Assembly (NCBI GenBank): GCA_040285825.1
Contig: JAUPSS010000010.1
Span: 310,001 to 374,000 of the forward strand
DNA length: 64,000 nt
Reading direction: 5' to 3'
Source of the DNA: Eukaryota sp. TZLM1-RC
Lineage: Eukaryota; Metamonada: BaSk clade
Every line of letters starts with the position of its first letter. Position 1 is the first letter of the stretch. This document shows positions 51,446 through 62,436 of the stretch, piece after piece. Made by a program: the position numbers and the translations under genes. The notes under the pieces are model-generated. The model was not told the DNA's origin, made no database searches, and was given only the letters and a program-made list of their open reading frames with translations.

Positions 51446-51709
51446 ATGTTTGCCCCAATTTTTGAAACAGAAAAAATGCTTTGTGTGAAAAGCTTCACTC
51501 TTGCTGATCGCATAACCCTGAACGAAATCCGCATGTCTGCTTCACGCAATCTCCTACCAAACTCTCAAGCACCTGTTGAACATCCAAACAGACAGCCACG
51601 CATCAATGATGTCTTTTCTTTGGCTAACAACTTCAAGGCCAATTGTGATCTTGCCCTTTTCAACATGCTCGTTTTTTGTGCATTCCCTTCACATATTGTT
51701 GGTAACCCT
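51446..51709 (+). other. Short unrecognised ORF, cut by a retroelement fragment
   Basis: From the ATG at 51446 the frame reads MFAPIFETEKMLCVKSFTLADRITLNEIRMSASRNLLPNSQ...FCAFPSHIVGN for about 88 codons, then runs into family A gag sequence near 51710. No family is recognised. It may be a gene fragment or chance. Confidence 0.25.
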
Positions 51710-52930
51710 GATTGCATTAATATTAGCAAAATTGCATGTCCTGCTATTCCGGTTGCTGTTGTTGATCCGTCTGTGAGAAACCGTACTTGAACGGGTCAGT
51801 TTTAGCTCAGTAGGGTATGCGTTTGATGATATGTCCTCTGTGGTTTTGGTGTTGTATACAGGTCTTCATTGACCTCTTCCTTTATGTCCTCTCAAACGGC
51901 CTCCTCGGCTTCCAAATCTAAATCTATTAACACGTCTACTTCGGCCTCTTTCTGAAACTGCCTCTGCTAGCAGGCACCTCCTGTTCTCCTAATTTGAGTC
52001 TTTCTTATTCGAGTTAACGAGGGTCTCTACATTCAAACACAGTGTGGCCGACAGTATTGTTGCTTTCGACGTTGCTAGCAAATGTGCAATATTTTGAGCC
52101 TTCTCGTTCGTGCTTTTCCGGGATATATTTGTGTTGAGGGGTTCTTCTCGATTTACCACCTGAACGCCTTGCTTGTTTTGTTGGAGCTTAAGCTAATGGA
52201 GTTATTCATCTTGAATAAGTTCTTATCGTTGTTAGTCCCACAGCAATGTTTTCTTCGTTAGCCCTGTTCTTTAGTATGTCCATAGTGGGTCTTTTTCTTG
52301 CTGTAATTCACCAGGCAAAAAAAATGCCTTCTGGTTGTCCTGTTAGGCGAATCCCACAAAGATTCTCTGGACTATACTGGAAGGAATTCGCTTGATATCG
52401 TAAGGTTAACCAACCCCATTAGGAAGTATTCCACTATTGAAGCGGGAGATATGGTTATCAGCTACTACCATCTTTCATCAAGTCTGTGATGATCTTATAG
52501 GTGGTCATTCCTAAGACGTCTCTGAGGTTTTCTACATACCGACCAAACTCATTGTCAGCCTCGTACCTATTGTGGATGTTTGTCCAGTTAATCCTAGGCT
52601 TCATCAAAACAGTGTAAGCTTCGTGATAGGAGGTAACCTCCGATCTTTTTAGCAAAAATATCATTACGTCAGCGTCGGTGTAATCAACATTGAGTAAACC
52701 TTGATTTTGTCATCTGGATAGAAGGCTGGGATCGATTATGCTGGATATTCCTGTAGGACATGTGCTCATTATCATGCTCTTTAATAAGTCACAGCAGTGG
52801 ATTGGAGGCCGAAGCTCGTCTGTTATCGCTGGGTCAATACGCACCAAAGGCTCAACCATGTCTCTGGTAATTTCGTCTCGTATATGAGAAGGGAGATCTT
52901 CAATTCTTTTAGGTGTGACTGACTGGCCTT
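51710..52930 (-). pseudogene. Family A gag fragment, decayed
   Basis: Nucleotide identity to 37170-38430 of copy 2 is obvious across the RGG region (about 51890-51990), the zinc knuckle, and capsid codons (TSYHEAYTVLMKPRINWTNIHNRYEADNEFGRYVE at 52458-52664). Frequent stops. It ends next to an integrase fragment, out of normal order. Confidence 0.75.
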
Positions 52931-53340
52931 CTTTTTTTACTCATGTCAATCGCAATCTATTACACACTATTTTGAAGGTCTCATTGGTGAACTAAGGACC
53001 ATTATCACTATGAATTAACATAGGTATGCCAAAGGTGGCGCAAACGTTCCAAGTCAAGGCGTCTGCGGTTTTTAAGGCATTGAGTTCTTTTAAAAAGACT
53101 AAAAATGTATATTCAGTAAAAGAATCTACAAATACTAATCAATATTTGTTTCCTTCGTTTTCAGTATTCAGAGGTCCAATTGTGTCTACGTTTAGTCTTG
53201 CGAACGGACGATCTGCCTATAGCAATTTTGTGGAGGGTGTTTTTGATCTTTTAACTTGAGCCGTTTTTTTGACAAGTTGGGCATCTTTTGACATGGTTTA
53301 TAATTTCTTTTCTCATATTATGCCAGTAGAAATCACCTTT
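52931..53340 (-). pseudogene. Family A integrase fragment, decayed
   Basis: The minus strand reads KGDFYWHNMRKEIINHVKRCPTCQK (finger end), then core sequence to NGP-FTNETFKIVCNR, parallel to 34300-34680. It is fused to gag sequence at about 52930. Confidence 0.72.
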
Positions 53341-53960
53341 GGAAAGGAACTCTATGCAATTTTGGTCATGCTTACTCAAAGTGGTTTCGAAAAATACTTG
53401 AAAGGTAGGAAACTGGTCATTTTCACAGACCATCAAAACCTAACTTATATGTTCACCGCTAGACAGGAACAGAATAGTAACCAGATGGTTACCTATTTTC
53501 TCCGATTTCTGCTTCGAATTGGTTCATACCAAGGGCGAGTATAACTTCTGGGCCGATATGTTGTCTCGAATAGTTCCGCCTACAGACCATCAAAAGATCA
53601 ATCATTTGTCTTATCAAATGTCTCAAAATTTTCACCCAATATTTTACATCTTTTAAATAGACGCAACAGAAAACGAAAGATACTACATCGAAAATCTAAA
53701 CAACTTCGAACGTATTATGGTCATTAAAGAACGGTGTTCCGACGACCTCCCTATTTTCGAGCCATGGCTCTGTAGGATAAGGTCCGAACAGAAGCTTGCC
53801 ATAGCTTCCAAAGACTCCTCTTTTAACAACTGTGTTCATAATAATCATCTTGATTTATATATGACGCACGACAACAAGATAGTTATTCCCAAATCACTTA
53901 TTAAGGAAACCCTTAACTTGTTGCACGGACTGCTTCAAGGAGGTCATCCGAGTAAAGCTG
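53341..53960 (+). pseudogene. Family B RNase H-integrase finger fragment
   Basis: KELYAILVMLTQSGFEKYLKGRKLVIFTDHQNLTYMFTA, then frame changes, then ERCSDDLPIFEPWLCRIRSEQKLAIASKDSSFNNCVHNNHLDLYMTHDNKIVIPKSLIKETLNLLHGLLQGGHPSKAE. It is collinear with 12380-12990 of family B. Both sides are family A on the other strand, with sharp joins in homologous domains. Confidence 0.78.
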
Positions 53961-56865
53961 AAACAAATACTAACAAGTATTTATTACCATCACTATCAGT
54001 ATTCAGAGGTCCAATTGTATCGACATTTAATCTAGCAAAAGGACGATCTGCCCAAAGGGAACCTGTGGAAGGTGTTTTTGTTCTTTTGACTGGTGTTGTT
54101 TTTTGACAAGTTGGGCATCTTTTGATATGGTTTATGAGGTCCTTTCTTATATTAGGCCAGAAAAAGTCGCTTTTAGACAGTTTATGTAGACTGTCGTTTT
54201 TGCTAGGGTGGCCAGATTGAACCAATCCATGTATTAATAGTAAAGCCAGTTTTCTGAGGCTTTTTGGAATTAAAATTTTATTTTTATTATTTTTCCAAAT
54301 TTGAGTATTTTCATCTAGAAGTGCATTCTCAAATAGAGGGTCATTATTATTCTTGGCTATTTGTTGTTCAGATCTTATCTTAGAGAACCAAGAAGAAAAA
54401 ATAGGTAGGTCTTGGTGTCTACTTAGAGATGAGATTGATGGGATGTCTTCAAGATCCGAATCAGAATCATCGTCTAGTGGAGGTATCTCGTAATTCGAAA
54501 GTAAAGTATCTGGTATATTTATACTACATATGGAAGGAATTTCCTCATTTTGATCTAAATCAATATTCCTCGATAGCATATCTGCCCAGTGGTTATCTTC
54601 ACCTGGGTCATGGACTATATCAAAGTCGAATTCAGATAGTATCGGCAGCCATCTCTTTACAATTCTATTTTTCTCTGGGGCTGTGGCCAGGAATGCAATA
54701 TTTTTGTGATCAGTGAAAATTGTTAGATGTCTAGTCAAAAGGTAGATTTCTAAACAACTTTCAGTTAAAATCAGAAAAATTGCATATAATTCTTTCTGTA
54801 AAGTGGACCAATTTCTTTGTGTTTCTGTAAGTAATCTACTATAGAACGACAAAGGTTTCACTTTCCTTTTATTCTGCGGGGTTCCTGCAGGAGAGTATGG
54901 TTCAATTTCTTGCCAGATATCACCTCCAACTGCTACATCTGATGCGTCAGTACTTATTAATACGCGCTTGCCCGGAGCTGGTAATTCAAGGGGCATGTGA
55001 TTAATTATTAAATCTTTTATTTGTTTAAGATAATCGTCATGCTCGTTGGTCCATTTTATTATTCTAGGTTTTCCTTTAATTAACTCATTAATTGGAGCTA
55101 TTAATTCGGAAATACCTGGAAGCCAATCTCTAATATAATTGATGGATCCTACCAATGAGCGAACTTCTTTCACTGATTTTGGTCTAGGGATTCTCATCAA
55201 GGCTTCGATTTTTTTCTTACTAATAAATCTGGTTTTATCCTGCAAGGTGCTTCCTAAAATATCAATAGGGTGTTTGGATGTTACGAATTTACATTTACGT
55301 AAACCTATGTTTACACGTCTATTTCTGGCGCATTGGAGGACTCTTTGTAATCTCTTATAGAATTCATCGAAAGTCGTTCCAACTATTATAATATCATCGA
55401 TGTATATAAAAACGCCATCAATTTGGAATATTTCCATCATTATATTTTGAAAAACTGCTGGGATGTTCTTTAATCCGAAGCAAGCTCTTTTAAACATAAT
55501 TGACCTTCCAGGGATTGAGATTGATGTTTTCTCAATGTCCTTCTCAGCTACATTCATCTGCCAGAAAGCTTTTGGTAAATCAAGCGTGGCTATGTAATCT
55601 GCTCTACTTAAAAACTCTAAAATATCGCTAATCCTAGGTAGATTAGGCTCTACTGAAATCGTGTGGGCATTGACTCCATCTTTACCACTAAAGTCTCCAG
55701 TTAACCTGGGTTTCTTGCCGTCAGGATATATAACTAGGACAATAGGAGAGCTGAATTTATAATTAGATTCAACTGCATAGCCCATTTCAATCAGTTCATC
55801 AAATATTTTGTTTGCTATTTACATTTTGCTGGGATTTAATCGTCTAGCAGGTTTATGTACTATAGCATTCTCGTCTCTAAAGGGGATTGTTAGAGGTTTA
55901 CAATCGATTCCTTTTCTGTTTGGAGTTTCACTAACAACATCGCTGAAAATTCCTAGTAGACTCGTTAATTTTAATTTATTATTATCATCATCTAATTTTA
56001 TCTCACAACCAGATCTAGTTAACTGCTCCTCAAAATCGGAAGGACTCGATGATTGGTTATCTAAGGTCCCAATCGAATGTTGAGCGATTCTTGAGTCGAA
56101 TTCAGATTCTGCATTTAACAAAGTGCGGTGTTCTTTGTCTAATCTAATGAAAAGACCATCATCCGTCTGAAGCCCAAGTTTTTTTAACATGTCTATCCCT
56201 ATTAATAATTTGTTCGAACCCGGGATTATGGGAAGAGTATGTCTATAATGTACCTGGTGCGCAATGCTTCCTACGTTGAACGACAGAATACCATTTGCAC
56301 TCCCTAGCGATTTACTTGATACGTTATTGGCTGGTAAGAACTCAATTGTATCATCTCTATTAATTGACATGTTGCATTTGTTAGCCAAATCTTCTGTTAT
56401 AACCGAACAAAACGCTGCCGAATCAATAGTTGCAATCATTTTTATATTGTTTATTAAAATCTCCAATCTTAGAAATGGAGAACGCTGGGATCTGATGTGG
56501 TTCTCACTAACCGTAGAATTTATACCAAAAATACTATTGATATCAGAGCTGGGTTTGTGGAATTGTAGAGGATTTAGTAAGAATTGTTGAGCTGTTGGGG
56601 GGTTGTTGACTGGGTTTCCGAAATCGGCAATTGATTGATTATGATTGATTGCGTTGATTTGTTTCCGATTGGGAAAGTTTCCTGTATTTCTGACCCTGTT
56701 GCTGAAACGGTCAATCCGTCTGTGAGAGGTCATGCTCGAACTAGCTGACACGTTCTCAGAAGGGGATGATGTTGATGATGTATCCTCTTGTATGTTTATG
56801 TAATAAATAGGTCTATACTGACCTCTGCCTTTATGTCCTCTAAAATGGCCACCTCGGCCCCATGT
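53961..56865 (-). pseudogene. Family A copy 3: RGG region to integrase core, one nonsense codon
   Basis: The minus strand is collinear with copy 1 from the RGG tract (56850) through protease (DSAAFC), RT (YIDD near 55395), RNase H and the integrase finger to DTIGPLNTDSDGNKY at 53961. Two long frames (56751-55819, 55785-53944) are the same frame, separated by a TAA at 55819-55821 in place of the Glu codon after PSKM. Gag, the integrase core end and the LTRs are missing. Confidence 0.82.
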
Positions 56866-57612
56866 GGGTAATTGATGTTAGTTATTTCCGCATTTTCTAA
56901 ATGTATCTATGTTTCTTGACATCATGTCAGCCCAGTGATTGTCTTCTCCTTATTGGTGTACGATGTCAAAGTCAAGTTTTGACAAGATTGGTAACCATCT
57001 TTTGACGATTCTGTTCTTTTCAGGAGTTGTGGAGAGGAATGCAATATTTTTGTGATCTGTGAAAATGGTGAGATGTCTAGTAGTGGGAAAGCTTTTCAGA
57101 TGACTTTTGGTTAATATTATTAGAATCGCGTATAATTCTTTTTGCAAAGTAGACCAACCCTTTTGAGTATCGGTTAAAATCCTACTGTAAAAGGAATTTG
57201 GTTTTACTTTTCAATCTTTTAATGCAGTTCCAATGGGTGCATAAGGTGCCACTTCTTGTCAAATGACTCCTCTTATTGCAATGTCAGATGCATCGGTGCT
57301 AATCAGAATGCGTTTGTCTGGTGAAGGTAATTCCAGAGGCATGTGATTAATAATCAGTTGTTTTATTTGATCTAATAGTTGATCGTGTTTGGCTTCCCAA
57401 TTTACACGACGATGTTTGTGCTTGATTGACTCATTTATGGGTGCTATTGGTTGTGAAATATTTGGGAGCCAATCTCTTATGAAATTGACTGAGCCAACTA
57501 ACGACTGTATTTTCTTGATAGTTTTTGGAGCAGGTAGGTTTATTAAAGCATCTACTCGTTTTTTGCTAATTTTTCTTTGTTTGAATTGGAAAGTGCTGTA
57601 TAGAATGTCAAT
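56866..57612 (-). pseudogene. Older family A-like RT thumb and RNase H fragment
   Basis: The minus strand reads STFQFKQRKISKKRVDALINLPAPKTIKKIQSLVGSVNFIRDWLPNISQPIAPINESI, LISTDASDIA, KELYAILIILTKSHLKSF and FTDHKNIAFL...RWLPILSKLDFDIVHQ. It is clearly more diverged than copies 1-3 and has several stops. It abuts copy 3 at about 56865 and a family B gag piece at 57612. Confidence 0.72.
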
Positions 57613-58165
57613 TTTTTGTTCGGACCTAAATACGAAAATAAACTAGGAATGTGGGTCGCCCCCAGGATTGGTAAATACCTATCATTTGAAAGAATTGAGC
57701 TTGAGAACACTAGTGTTGTTCCTGAGCCAATTTACGATTCTAAACCTGGTGTCAGATACATGAGGACAACTAGAGAGGGTGTCTTCAGACGTTTCGCTGG
57801 AAATGAAGACAACCTTTTCATTAACGAAGCTAATCCCTGTCCCTACCCTAGGTACCCTAGGTTCAGATTCTGGGTACAACGCCTCTCTGGACATTTTAAT
57901 TGACAAAAATCACAGAACAGGTTGATGGTTTACCGAAACTACCTACAGTGAAAGACTCTTATGATAGACGTTCTGATCACATTGCTTCATATTGTGGTCC
58001 CGACCATAGAAGAACAGGTAATCTTCAAAGAGCTCTTCAGCAGGTGACAGTATTCCCTGGATGTGTTGAATTCAGAATGCTGAAATGGGTTATGGTTGAA
58101 GGTAGAAATGAAAAGACTCGTTTCATACAACAAGCAGTTTTACTAAACCAACAATTTGATTAACA
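57613..58165 (+). pseudogene. Family B-like gag fragment
   Basis: FGPKYENKLGMWVAPRIGKYLSFERIELENTSVVPEPIYDSKPGVRYMRTTREGVFRRFAGNEDNLFINEANPCPYPR, a frame change near 57900, then YDRRSDHIASYCGPDHRRTGNLQRALQQVTVFPGCVEFRMLKWVMVEGRNEKTRFIQQA. It is collinear with 17060-16540 of family B gag. It ends 10 bases before the stop of sulfatase paralogue 2, on the opposite strand. Confidence 0.78.
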
Positions 58166-58175
58166 AATTAATTTA

Positions 58176-60668
58176 TTAAACTAAACCTACATTTTCAAAA
58201 TCTTCCAGTGCCTCTTGAGTTTTTGATATTCCTAAAACAGCCAGTTTAAATCTAGAAAAAGCAAACAAAGAAGGTTTCACACAAAGAGAAATTGATATAC
58301 AAAAAAACATTAAAAAGCACAAGTAAATCAACACAATATTGAATTCCTTATCTGCAACTAGTGGAGTAGGATGAGTTAAAGAAGGAAATTGTTCTGAATC
58401 CTTCAAAAAATCACGATGCCACAAACGATTAGATTTAACCAAATAATTGTAAATCATATTAACTCTAATGATCTTTGGAAACCATTCAGTTTCAGTAGTT
58501 ATTGCATCTGGATGAGTAAAAGTTGGATGAGGTCGCATCAACTCCAACCTAGTGCTACCAGACCAATCAACCCGGACTATACTATCAGGTAATCCAAGTT
58601 CAGCACCAAGTGATATTAAAGATAAACTTTTTCTGGTATCATCATTGACTTTGCTATTCAAAAGTGATCGTCCCATTGAATAAGAAACCTCATCACCAGA
58701 ACCTGTCAAATCAGCAATAGTGGCAACCATATCAAGAGCCGAAACTGCTCTGTAATCCCTAGTTCCAGCTTTGGGAATGCCTAATTTACGTCGTTGATCA
58801 TCATCACCTAAATAAGCTAAAACTGCTGAAGTATAAAATACAAGGTCGTTATCAAAGGGGGATTGGGGACAATCAGGACAGTTAGGGGTTAGTTTTGGAA
58901 CTTTATAGGCGGCATGGTCCCCCATAATAATAACTACTGTATTTGAGTTATTTCTAGAATTAATATATTCCAGCATTTTTTCAACTAAATATTTGTCTGA
59001 ATACTGAGTTGCTCTAAATAAACGTTTGGCCTTGGTCTCTGGCCATGGTGAACCAACAATTTCAGGATCATCAAAAGTAGTGAAGGGATTGTGAGTTGAA
59101 ATAGAAGTCACCCAATTGAAAATAGGTCTATTTGGATAGGTTTTAGAAATCTTATCAGTCCGTTCCTTAACATGATCAACCAGAATCCGGTCATTATTCC
59201 AAATTTTGGCGAATTTTTGACCTAATGGGCTTGGATAATCAGCTGCTTTTTCAGTATTGGCATATTTGAAATAAACATCATCAATATCACTTCGATCGAG
59301 CCAAGAATCCTTACCATCAAAGTTAGGGTTAGCAGAAGAAGTGTATAACGTGGCATAATTGGCTTTGCTTCGCTTAATTACATCAAAAATACTATCAGTT
59401 TCAACTCCCAAAGTGTCAATGATAGTGTTGCCATGGCTTAGGGGTAAAGCTTGATTAAAGATTGACCAAAAAGAATTAGCAGTAGGACAAGCATTACTTA
59501 CTAATTCATGGTACAAAACACCATGTTCTTTGAAAAGCTTTTTTAAATTGGGCGTCGCATCATCAAGCAAAGGATTATCAACAGCTGAATTAATGGTTCC
59601 AGTCAAGCATTCCCAAACAATGAAGAAAACATCAGGTCTTTCTTGAGGAGGTATGACGTCATCAATCACCTCATCTTTTTGACCTTCTTTCTGGCACTCA
59701 GAATCATCAGGATTGAACTGACAAAACTTTTCAAAATCACCATGAACTAATGGAAAGTCATTGGAAATCCAATATTGATCTTTGGGAAGTTGGAAAAAGT
59801 CTCTGATAAGTTCGACATCTTCTTCGTAATTTGATTGAGGATATGCTGGTGAGGAGAAAAGGAAATGAGCATCAGCAATCTTGGTTGCTACATGAATTGG
59901 TTCGTGGGAGTTACGCAAGTAAAAACTAGAAGGAAGTAATAAATAGATAAAGGAAATTCCAACAATTAAATAAAAACAAACCTTAGAAATTGAGATAAAT
60001 ATTTTAAATTTTCGTAGATTACTGGACAAAATTTGACATAATACAATCACTACAACAGCTTTGAGTAAAGCTTTTGTCAATTGATCAGTTATTTCAGGGG
60101 AATAGGACCTAGCGATATAAATTGAATCAAAAATAACTGAAAAGGGACTTCCACCAGTGCCACTTGATGAGTATGCTTGTAAAGTACTGGGGGTCAGTTT
60201 CTGACCGGCAGTTAACGAGAAGATGACGTCAGCAATGGGTAAAATTAGAACTGCGAGAGAGAAAATGTAGAAGAAGATGTAGAAACCAATTGAGTGAATG
60301 GAAGTTAATCTAAAGAAGAGGAATATGGCAAAGTATATAAGAACGTACAGAGCCACAGCATTGAATACCCAGGATTGGTAGAAGGGAAACAGATTGTAGG
60401 TGAAATACTTGTGCACTATGCGTCCAGAGAGCCCAAAAAGACCAAGGAAAGAGAGATGGCTAATGAATAGTCTAGAGAGAAGAACAGACATGAGTGGGAG
60501 AACAAAATCATAAGAGAACAATGACTTACTGTTGAATGGGGAACTGGGAGAACTATGGTTGACATTGCAAGACTTCTTTGGTGACAAAAGACGGGACAGT
60601 AGGTGTAGAGGTGCAACAATGGTTGTAGACAGTCGACGTAGTAACCTAGAGGGAGGTATGGTTCTCAT
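58176..60668 (-). CDS. Multi-pass membrane sulfatase-superfamily enzyme, LTA-synthase-like (paralogue 2)
   Basis: 830 residues, with about five N-terminal membrane segments (about 56-80, 98-118, 125-150, 200-215, 228-246), a large outer domain and a final segment (about 787-808). The motifs match paralogue 1 in order and spacing: E353 (RPDVFFIVWECLTG), T396 (CPTANSFW), D493 (NNDRILVD), H526 (STHNPF) and D584-H585 in GDHAAY, here with the normal G. A C-x-x-C-rich loop (NCPDCPQSP) follows. The extracytoplasmic domain should transfer or cleave a phospho- or sulfo-group in the secretory pathway or at the cell surface. The substrate is unknown. No frame lesion is seen. Confidence 0.87.
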   Translation of the reverse strand: MRTIPPSRLLRRLSTTIVAPLHLLSRLLSPKKSCNVNHSSPSSPFNSKSLFSYDFVLPLMSVLLSRLFISHLSFLGLFGLSGRIVHKYFTYNLFPFYQSWVFNAVALYVLIYFAIFLFFRLTSIHSIGFYIFFYIFSLAVLILPIADVIFSLTAGQKLTPSTLQAYSSSGTGGSPFSVIFDSIYIARSYSPEITDQLTKALLKAVVVIVLCQILSSNLRKFKIFISISKVCFYLIVGISFIYLLLPSSFYLRNSHEPIHVATKIADAHFLFSSPAYPQSNYEEDVELIRDFFQLPKDQYWISNDFPLVHGDFEKFCQFNPDDSECQKEGQKDEVIDDVIPPQERPDVFFIVWECLTGTINSAVDNPLLDDATPNLKKLFKEHGVLYHELVSNACPTANSFWSIFNQALPLSHGNTIIDTLGVETDSIFDVIKRSKANYATLYTSSANPNFDGKDSWLDRSDIDDVYFKYANTEKAADYPSPLGQKFAKIWNNDRILVDHVKERTDKISKTYPNRPIFNWVTSISTHNPFTTFDDPEIVGSPWPETKAKRLFRATQYSDKYLVEKMLEYINSRNNSNTVVIIMGDHAAYKVPKLTPNCPDCPQSPFDNDLVFYTSAVLAYLGDDDQRRKLGIPKAGTRDYRAVSALDMVATIADLTGSGDEVSYSMGRSLLNSKVNDDTRKSLSLISLGAELGLPDSIVRVDWSGSTRLELMRPHPTFTHPDAITTETEWFPKIIRVNMIYNYLVKSNRLWHRDFLKDSEQFPSLTHPTPLVADKEFNIVLIYLCFLMFFCISISLCVKPSLFAFSRFKLAVLGISKTQEALEDFENVGLV

Positions 60669-60891
60669 TGTATTGAGAATAATATAATGAACATTAAATT
60701 TCCTATTTGTGAGAGACTCTAATGTTTTCCAACCAAATCCAGAAACAGAAAATAAGTTGTTGATTCGAACCCGTGACTACCACAACTTCCTCCAAAACAC
60801 ACTCTTACAACATCAACAGTAGGTTTTACCAAGTTCGAACAAAGTTGACTTATTCAATGTATTCAAGCCTTCGGTTTCGTTTGTAGAAAAA

Positions 60892-60951
60892 TTGAGTATT
60901 CAATTTAATACTTAATTGAATACTTAATACTTAATACTCAATTGAGTTATT
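60892..60951. repeat. AT-rich inverted repeat
   Basis: ATTGAGTATT and AATACTCAAT bracket several TACTTAAT units, giving a possible hairpin between sulfatase paralogue 2 and a LINE fragment. Confidence 0.5.
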
Positions 60952-61154
60952 CAACAATGGACCACAAATTGACGATAACTAATTTGTTATTGAAAATTGA
61001 TGATCTTGAACTTTCTTCGTTGATAAACAAAGAGAAGGGTTTCAGGGTGTTAGGCAAACACTACCAATTGGATGGTTGCAGTGCTCTCGGTATTTCCAAT
61101 TATGTTTTGTCAAGGATTGAAGATATGATAAAACATCTCCAGAATCAAGCATGA
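60952..61154 (+). pseudogene. LINE reverse transcriptase thumb fragment
   Basis: DHKLTITNLLLKIDDLELSSLINKEKGFRVLGKHYQLDGCSALGISNYVLSRIEDMIKHL aligns in pattern with the LINE thumb INYDQSGFRFLGCYLGNIEEVKGQLSTLLTQFGNELESIENL (18570-18700). GFRxLG is the key match. A small host gene is the less likely reading. Confidence 0.5.
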
Positions 61155-61604
61155 TTACCCACTACTACGGCCAATGTCATTGAATTATGATTTTGACATT
61201 TATGCTGTTGTTTACCTGTAAATGAAATGCCGATCATATTTAGTGAAATTTCTATTACATCGATGATGACTAGATCGTGGAAATATTGGATAGGTGTGAC
61301 TGAAACCGTCAATGTGGATTACTTGTATTTAATCCAATACAAGAGTGGTTTTGCTGATTTCAATTTATACCATATTGAATAAAGACTGTCAAATTCAGAA
61401 ATACCCCATTTTCAAAAATTCTTTTGATTCCTAATATTGAAGTATATTTGAAACGATGGAACAAAAGATCCTTTTGGAAACGGAAATCTAAACCAATTGA
61501 AAATTTGGAAAAATTCTTTATCTGTTGAAGAAACAAATAGAATGATAAATACTCAATTTCGTAGGAAAAAGGGGGACAAAATATGAAAATGGTCAATCTT
61601 AAGA
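61155..61604. other. AT-rich stretch between LINE fragments, nothing recognised
   Basis: About 450 bases with no convincing ORF or repeat match. Decayed LINE sequence is possible but cannot be shown. Confidence 0.4.
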
Positions 61605-61790
61605 AAGAATCGGTACATTCATGGGAATGGTGAAAATAATTTCTGATTCACTTTCTTCTGGTGAATTTTCTGAATTTTTTTTAGTAATTAACTGCTTGGT
61701 TGTTGAAGGGACAGTTTTTCAGGTTGTAGAGCTTTAATTGTGTATTTGATTTTTTTTATTCGGTATTTGATAAATGAATAAAGTCTCTGA
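61605..61790 (+). pseudogene. LINE 3' end fragment
   Basis: GGAATGGTGAAAATAATTTC...GAATTTTCTGAATTT...CAGGTTGTAGAGCTTTAATTG followed by TTATTCGGTATTTGATAAATGAATAAAG matches the tails at 10130-10280 and 30960-31110. Confidence 0.65.
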
Positions 61791-61989
61791 AAACAAGTTC
61801 CTGAACAAGTTTTATAATAATTTTTTTTCTGACAGTACGCGTGTTAGGTAGAAAGATAAGTAATCAGCTTGTGTTTGCACCAACTGTCTACACTCAAATG
61901 ATGTTGATTGATTGAATTCTACAAGTATTAATTTTTTAAGAGACCTTGAAAATGCTATTAATTGTTTGCCCTTAAAATTTGGAGTAAAC

Positions 61990-62100
61990 TCTTTATCAAT
62001 AATGTACAGGAAATACCACCAAAAACACTAGGTCATTTGAAATATTTTTGAAATATTGTGTTGAAAAATTGCAGCAAAAATTAACAATAATTTTTGAAGG
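61990..62100 (+). pseudogene. LINE linker fragment
   Basis: VQEIPPKTLGHLKYF, then (one shift) YCVEKLQQKLTIIFEG, matching 8980-9060 (VQEIPPRNLVNIRYCVKKLQQKLTVIFE). It is cut by the family D LTR at 62105. Confidence 0.6.
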
Positions 62101-62104
62101 CACG

Positions 62105-62436
62105 TGTTGGGTTTTTACTGCACTTGTGAAAAGCATAATATACGAGGACATGAGTTTATTAATGCGAACAAGGAAAATCATCGGATAAATATACAATTAA
62201 TTAATTAAATCAATAACACGTCATCACTGAACTAACTACAGTAAACGGTTTAATTAGTCTGGTCCCGACTGATTTCCATAGTAGTTTTGAAGTCGACCAT
62301 ATAACTGTAACTGTGGGCCCGACTAAATTAAATCCCTACTATGTTCCATTTATTTCTATTAGTTTGGACCAGACTAATTCATCATGTAGTAAATTAGTCA
62401 GGATTACTATGAGATTACTATGGCCATATGCCAACA
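62105..62436 (-). repeat. 3' LTR of family D (332 bp)
   Basis: TGTTGGGTTT to ATGCCAACA on the plus strand, bounded by the polypurine tract. Inside, AATTAGTCTGGTCC near 62250 and GGACCAGACTAATT near 62365 form a 14-base inverted repeat. Boundaries rest on terminal bases, as no second LTR is present. Confidence 0.65.

Noticed and set aside
51214-51465. An 83-codon plus-strand ORF across the right end of MITE copy 2
   Set aside because: It begins at a non-ATG codon within terminal repeats, has no family match, and overlaps another weak ORF in a different frame.
60740-60800. A tRNA B-box-like GGGTTCGAATC on the minus strand, as in a tRNA or SINE
   Set aside because: The T-stem does not pair, no acceptor stem or A box could be found at the right distance, and no second copy exists in the window.
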